DNA from: Fidelibacterota bacterium
GTDB taxonomy: Bacteria; Marinisomatota; Marinisomatia; Marinisomatales; UBA1611
Direction: 5' to 3'
DNA: 8,960 nucleotides
Assembly: GCA_002718285.1 (NCBI GenBank)
Contig: PBAR01000025.1
Location: forward strand, 4,786-13,745
Position numbers and translations under genes: made by a program. The notes under the pieces are model-generated. The model did not search any database. It was given only the letters and a program-made list of their open reading frames with translations, and was not told where the DNA came from. Positions 7,000 through 8,960 of this stretch are shown in pieces; within the stretch, counting starts at the first letter, position 1, and every line of letters begins with the position of its first letter.

Positions 7000-7545
7000 A
7001 TGGATTACTCAATGATTTTTTGTTCAAAGTGCGGTAATAGTACCAAAAAATTAAATATTGAAGGAGATTCAATAAAACGTGATGTATGTACAGTTTGCAA
7101 TTTCATAAACTACATAAACCCTAAAATAATTGTTGGTTCACTTCCAATCAAGGATGACCTAATATTATTATGCAAGAGAGATATAGAACCATCCAAAGGT
7201 AAATGGACATTCCCTTCAGGATTTATGGAACTAGGTGAATCACTTGAGGATGGCGCAAAAAGAGAATCTTTAGAAGAAGCTAACTTAAAATATAAAATAA
7301 TAAAATTATACGGTACTTATAGCATTCCTAGTATTGGTCAGGTATTGTTTATTTACTTAGGGAATATACTTAATGAAGATTACAGAGCTGCAAATGAAAC
7401 ATCAGAATTAAAACTCTTTCAAATAAATGAAATTCCATGGAGAAAACTTGCATTTCCTTCCGTAGATTTTTTTTTAAAACGATATGTTGATGATTATATG
7501 GATAATAATAATTTTAAATTTCATTCCAATTTCAGTGAAACCTAA
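7000..7545 (+). CDS. Nudix hydrolase with N-terminal zinc ribbon
   Basis: A 181-residue protein that should hydrolyse a nucleoside diphosphate linked to another moiety (X); the substrate cannot be read from the sequence. The N-terminus has a zinc ribbon of the Nudix_N_2 type with C8-x2-C11 and C30-x2-C33, followed by the family signature NYINPKIIVG. The Nudix box runs G74-L96: G-x5-E-x7-RE-x-x-EE, with E80, R88, E89, E92 and E93 in place for metal binding; the glycine near its end is replaced by N95. Homologues with this layout (CSKCG, DV-C-x-x-C, IEPSKGKWTFPSGFMELGES) are often annotated as ADP-ribose or NADH pyrophosphatase-like. The start could be ATG 7000 or in-frame ATG 7012; neither has a clear Shine-Dalgarno site. 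The gene is more A+T-rich than the upstream genes. No terminator follows directly. Confidence 0.93.
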   Translation: MDYSMIFCSKCGNSTKKLNIEGDSIKRDVCTVCNFINYINPKIIVGSLPIKDDLILLCKRDIEPSKGKWTFPSGFMELGESLEDGAKRESLEEANLKYKIIKLYGTYSIPSIGQVLFIYLGNILNEDYRAANETSELKLFQINEIPWRKLAFPSVDFFLKRYVDDYMDNNNFKFHSNFSET

Positions 7546-7818
7546 TTAATGAAAATACCAAATTTCCGTTGGGGGGTGTGGAAGGATGGGCACAGCAAGA
7601 CACACACATAGAAATGCTATTTTTTGAAATTTTAAGTATGAAACTATTCTAGTTCAAGTGAAAAGAAGGAATGTATTGATGACCCTTACGCAGGAACTGT
7701 TGAATTTAATTTGGAAGGTGAAAGAAAAGTACATTAGTAAAAAGTATTTTCCATAATAAAAAGTATTTTCCATATTTTTTAAAAAAGTTTTTCATGTCCT
7801 GTGTTTAATTTAAAAATC
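7546..7818. other. Region without an intact gene, probably decayed sequence
   Basis: Together with the element at 7819 and its short tail, this is a ~370-nt gap between genes. It contains a G+C-rich patch (about 7567-7605) in otherwise A+T-rich sequence and a 19-bp tandem duplication at 7738-7774. Short protein-like readings occur in different frames, for example MKIPNFRWGVWKDGHSKTHT from ATG 7549 and DDPYAGTVEFNLEGERKVH ending at the TAG at 7735-7737. None has family features that I recognise or a ribosome binding site. The following T3 element, of the kind that sits just after genes here, suggests that a gene once ended in this stretch. Confidence 0.5.
7738..7774. repeat. 19-bp period tandem duplication
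   Basis: TAAAAAGTATTTTCCATA occurs at 7738-7755 and again at 7757-7774, separated by one A. The copies are identical, so the duplication is recent. No function is apparent. Confidence 0.85.
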
Positions 7819-7844
7819 AAACCCTACATTTGTGTGGCTTTTTG
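7819..7844 (+). terminator. Terminator-like element T3
   Basis: AAACCCTAC (7819-7827), loop ATTT, then GTGTGGCTT running into a T tract; pairing is imperfect with two mismatches. It matches T1 at 22 of 26 and T2 at 20 of 26 positions. It lies 274 nt after the Nudix stop, with no intact gene directly before it. Confidence 0.55.
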
Positions 7845-7914
7845 TTTATGGATTTAATAATAATTAATAATTAAGATACCATCAGCGATTTTTCGACATT
7901 TTTCCTTATTTATA

Positions 7915-8592
7915 ATGAAATTAAACTTTACAGAATTGAGACTTTTTTTAAATAGATTTATTTTATTGAGAAAAATTAAAAATACATTTTTTCCGTGGCC
8001 AATTAAGTTAAAAAGAAAAAGATTAATATTTAATACTTCAAATATACTCAAGTCTGATGCAACTGTTTGGTCGGATGAAACCTTTTACAAAACAGAATAT
8101 TATACTGATTTAGATCAAACTTCTATTAGATTGCTTCAAGAAGTAAAAGATAATAGTCACACCGATGACAATATTTTAAATATTTGCTGTAATATTGGTA
8201 GACATATCAATTATTTAGTGAACTGTGGATATAAAAATGTATATGGATTTGATATTATGAAGCCAGCTATTGATAAGATGGATAAAGTGTTTCCAAATAT
8301 TAATATGAAAAAAATAGAAAATTGTAATATAAATAGTTATTTTGATTCAAAAGAAAATGGTTTTTTTGATTATGCTTACACACATACAGCTACATTGGAA
8401 CTAATTCATCCAAGCTTTGACATAGGGAAAATGCTCATGAAAAAGGTAAAAAAAGGATTTACTTTTTACCTGAATGAAGATGGGCATACTTATCCAAGAT
8501 TTTGGAGATATATTTTTAGGAAAAATGGTTTTAGAATGAAAAAAGCTGAAAAAATAAATAATGCCACCCTCCTTACCTTCCTTAGACAATGA
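7915..8592 (+). CDS. Class I SAM-dependent methyltransferase with divergent motif I
   Basis: A 225-residue protein with a Rossmann-type methyltransferase core. Motif I is ILNICCNIGRHINYL (87-101), followed by GYKNVYGFDIMKPAI (105-119) with acidic D113 at the end of the second strand. The region FDYAYTHTATLELIHP (151-166) matches the FDxxxTxxxLEHIHP block of small methyltransferases often found in polysaccharide or lipid modification clusters. The C-terminus (FWRYIFRKNGFRMKKAEK...TLLTF) is also typical, so the protein looks complete. Motif I is unusual: the expected L-D-x-G-C is L-N-I-C-C, losing the acidic residue and the first glycine, though G95-R96 remain. The N-terminal 40 residues are very basic and of unknown role. 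Acceptor unknown. The gene is strongly A+T-rich (sampled lines ~15-25% G+C), unlike the dehydrogenase, which suggests transfer. The start is the only ATG before the core, without a clear ribosome binding site. Confidence 0.85.
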   Translation: MKLNFTELRLFLNRFILLRKIKNTFFPWPIKLKRKRLIFNTSNILKSDATVWSDETFYKTEYYTDLDQTSIRLLQEVKDNSHTDDNILNICCNIGRHINYLVNCGYKNVYGFDIMKPAIDKMDKVFPNINMKKIENCNINSYFDSKENGFFDYAYTHTATLELIHPSFDIGKMLMKKVKKGFTFYLNEDGHTYPRFWRYIFRKNGFRMKKAEKINNATLLTFLRQ

Positions 8593-8614
8593 TTTCAAAG
8601 TCACTTATAACACT

Positions 8615-8640
8615 AAATCCTAATCACACAGGGTTTTTTT
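8615..8640 (+). terminator. Terminator-like element T4 after the methyltransferase
   Basis: AAATCCT (8615-8621) pairs with AGGGTTT (8630-8636), one G-T pair included, across an 8-nt loop and runs into seven T residues. It is a more distant member of the T1-T3 family with the same 26-nt length, lying 22 nt after the methyltransferase stop. Confidence 0.75.
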
Positions 8641-8662
8641 GGAATAATGAGGAGATTTAGTT

Positions 8663-8668
8663 AAGGAG
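8663..8668 (+). promoter_or_regulatory. Strong Shine-Dalgarno site of the small membrane protein
   Basis: AAGGAG, 5 nt before ATG 8674, is one of the best ribosome binding sites in the window. It supports the short ORF as real. A five-codon ORF (MRRFS, 8647-8664) ends on this site; this may be chance or a tiny leader. Confidence 0.7.
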
Positions 8669-8673
8669 ATAAT

Positions 8674-8799
8674 ATGAATATACCAACTGAAGCAATAGTG
8701 ATGACTGTGGTTCTAATTGCGGGTTTTATATATTTTAAAATAAAATGCAAAAAGAATATACGAAACCTAAAGGAATACAATCAGATAATGGCATTATAA
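8674..8799 (+). CDS. Small single-pass membrane protein (41 aa), unknown function
   Basis: The product starts MNIPTEAIVMTVVLIAGFIY and continues with a basic stretch (KIKCKKNIRN) and the tail LKEYNQIMAL, ending in TAA. Residues 7-21 form one hydrophobic segment, probably a transmembrane helix with the positively charged C-terminal side in the cytoplasm (positive-inside rule). There is a lone cysteine at 25. A strong AAGGAG site at correct spacing and the coherent hydrophobic/basic layout argue that it is translated. It lies after terminator T4, so it probably has its own promoter. I do not recognise a family. It could be a regulator of a membrane complex or a toxin-like peptide; neither is shown. 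Confidence 0.6.
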   Translation: MNIPTEAIVMTVVLIAGFIYFKIKCKKNIRNLKEYNQIMAL

Positions 8800-8813
8800 T
8801 AAACTTGAATAAT

Positions 8814-8862
8814 ATGGTAAGAAGGATAAAAAGGAGGAATGCAGATGAGGAAGAATGACTAA
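8814..8862 (+). other. Two overlapping tiny ORFs with a perfect Shine-Dalgarno site
   Basis: ATG 8814 opens a 14-codon ORF, MVRRIKRRNADEEE, with stop 8856-8858. In another frame, ATG 8845 opens MRKND with stop 8860-8862; it is preceded by AGGAGG (8832-8837) at a 7-nt spacing. The second ORF runs into the hairpin at 8851-8879, an arrangement like a leader peptide and attenuator. They may also be chance ORFs; no homology is claimed. Confidence 0.3.
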
Positions 8863-8879
8863 ACACCTTATTCTTTTTT
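8851..8879 (+). terminator. Terminator-like hairpin before the last gene start
   Basis: AAGAATGA (8851-8858) pairs with TTATTCTT (8868-8875), one G-T pair included, across a 9-nt loop and continues into a six-T run (8874-8879). The stem is A+T-rich and so weak. It may end the transcript of the small membrane protein or act as an attenuator for the gene starting at 8957. Confidence 0.5.
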
Positions 8880-8900
8880 AATGGAGAGTAGTATTGATTT

Positions 8901-8913
8901 ATTAACTGTTAAT
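8901..8913. promoter_or_regulatory. 13-bp palindrome in the A+T-rich upstream region of the next gene
   Basis: ATTAAC-T-GTTAAT is a perfect inverted repeat with a 1-nt centre, 44 nt before the ATG at 8957. Its place in a presumed promoter region makes an operator possible. The surrounding A+T richness makes chance plausible too. Confidence 0.3.
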
Positions 8914-8956
8914 TATTTTGTATTTAATTTTATTTTAATTATTTAAGGAAATTATT

Positions 8957-8960
8957 ATGA
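8957..8960 (+). CDS. Probable start of the next gene, cut by the window edge
   Basis: The ATG at 8957-8959 is preceded by AAGGAA (8945-8950) with a 6-nt spacing, a reasonable ribosome binding site, after about 75 nt of A+T-rich sequence that could hold a promoter. Only the start codon is visible, so nothing can be said about the product. Confidence 0.35.

Noticed and set aside
7679..7756. 25-residue ORF starting MTLTQELLNLIW
   Set aside because: It has no ribosome binding site and no recognisable family, and its end lies in the tandem duplication; it is better treated as part of the decayed stretch.
7911..7916. TATAAT overlapping the methyltransferase start codon as a promoter
   Set aside because: No -35 match at proper spacing was found and transcription would begin inside the gene; the region is so A+T-rich that the hexamer is expected by chance.
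7854..8051. Minus-strand 65-codon ORF over the methyltransferase 5' end
   Set aside because: Low-complexity translation from A+T-rich DNA, antisense to a better supported gene.
8401..8604. Minus-strand 67-codon ORF over the methyltransferase 3' end
   Set aside because: Low-complexity, antisense to a supported gene, no start signal.
1..8960. CRISPR array, tRNA, rRNA, intact insertion sequence or phage genes
   Set aside because: No regularly spaced direct repeats, cloverleaf or rRNA-like sequence, transposase motif or terminal inverted repeats were seen on reading either strand.

Overview
The window most likely comes from a bacterium of the FCB supergroup, probably Candidatus Marinimicrobia (Neomarinimicrobiota) or a relative such as Calditrichaeota or Ignavibacteria. 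The main reason is the C-terminus of the first gene: a type-A sorting domain of the type IX secretion system (T9SS) with the YPNPFNP block and the terminal tail FRHTKKMVLLK. The phylum is inferred from this style of tail, not proven. All convincing genes are on the + strand, and most are followed by their own terminator-like element, so the layout looks monocistronic.

Layout. (1) From the left edge to 5846 lies a giant secreted protein of at least 1,947 residues, open at its 5' end. It has a parallel beta-helix, nine ~105-residue Ig/FN3-like repeats with a LamG-like domain inserted in the second, a Big_5-like domain, a dockerin/EF-hand-like segment, an unassigned beta-sandwich-like stretch and the T9SS signal. 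(2) 5847-6032 holds a terminator, a 20-codon signal-peptide-like ORF and an inverted repeat. (3) 6033-6854 is a short-chain dehydrogenase/reductase of the HSDL2-like type. It is followed at once by an orphan piece of a second T9SS tail (FRQTKKMVLLK, stop at 6915) and a terminator. (4) 7000-7545 is a zinc-ribbon Nudix hydrolase. (5) 7546-7914 has no intact gene and looks like decayed sequence plus a terminator. (6) 7915-8592 is a class I methyltransferase with an unusual motif I. (7) 8674-8799 is a 41-residue single-pass membrane protein with a strong ribosome binding site. (8) 8800-8960 contains tiny overlapping ORFs, a terminator-like hairpin, a 13-bp palindrome and probably the start of the next gene at 8957.

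The genes do not form an obvious pathway. The large protein is a probable surface adhesin or carbohydrate-binding protein. The dehydrogenase, Nudix and methyltransferase genes look like independent accessory genes. G+C drops sharply after about 6950: sampled lines are about 40-50% before and about 20-30% in much of what follows. This fits a variable region assembled from different sources.

I did not see a clear new multi-gene system. The most interesting observation is that the dehydrogenase gene sits between what look like the beginning (signal peptide) and the end (T9SS tail) of a lost secreted-protein gene. All eight differences between the orphan tail and the intact tail upstream fall at third codon positions, so the remnant was once under protein-level selection.
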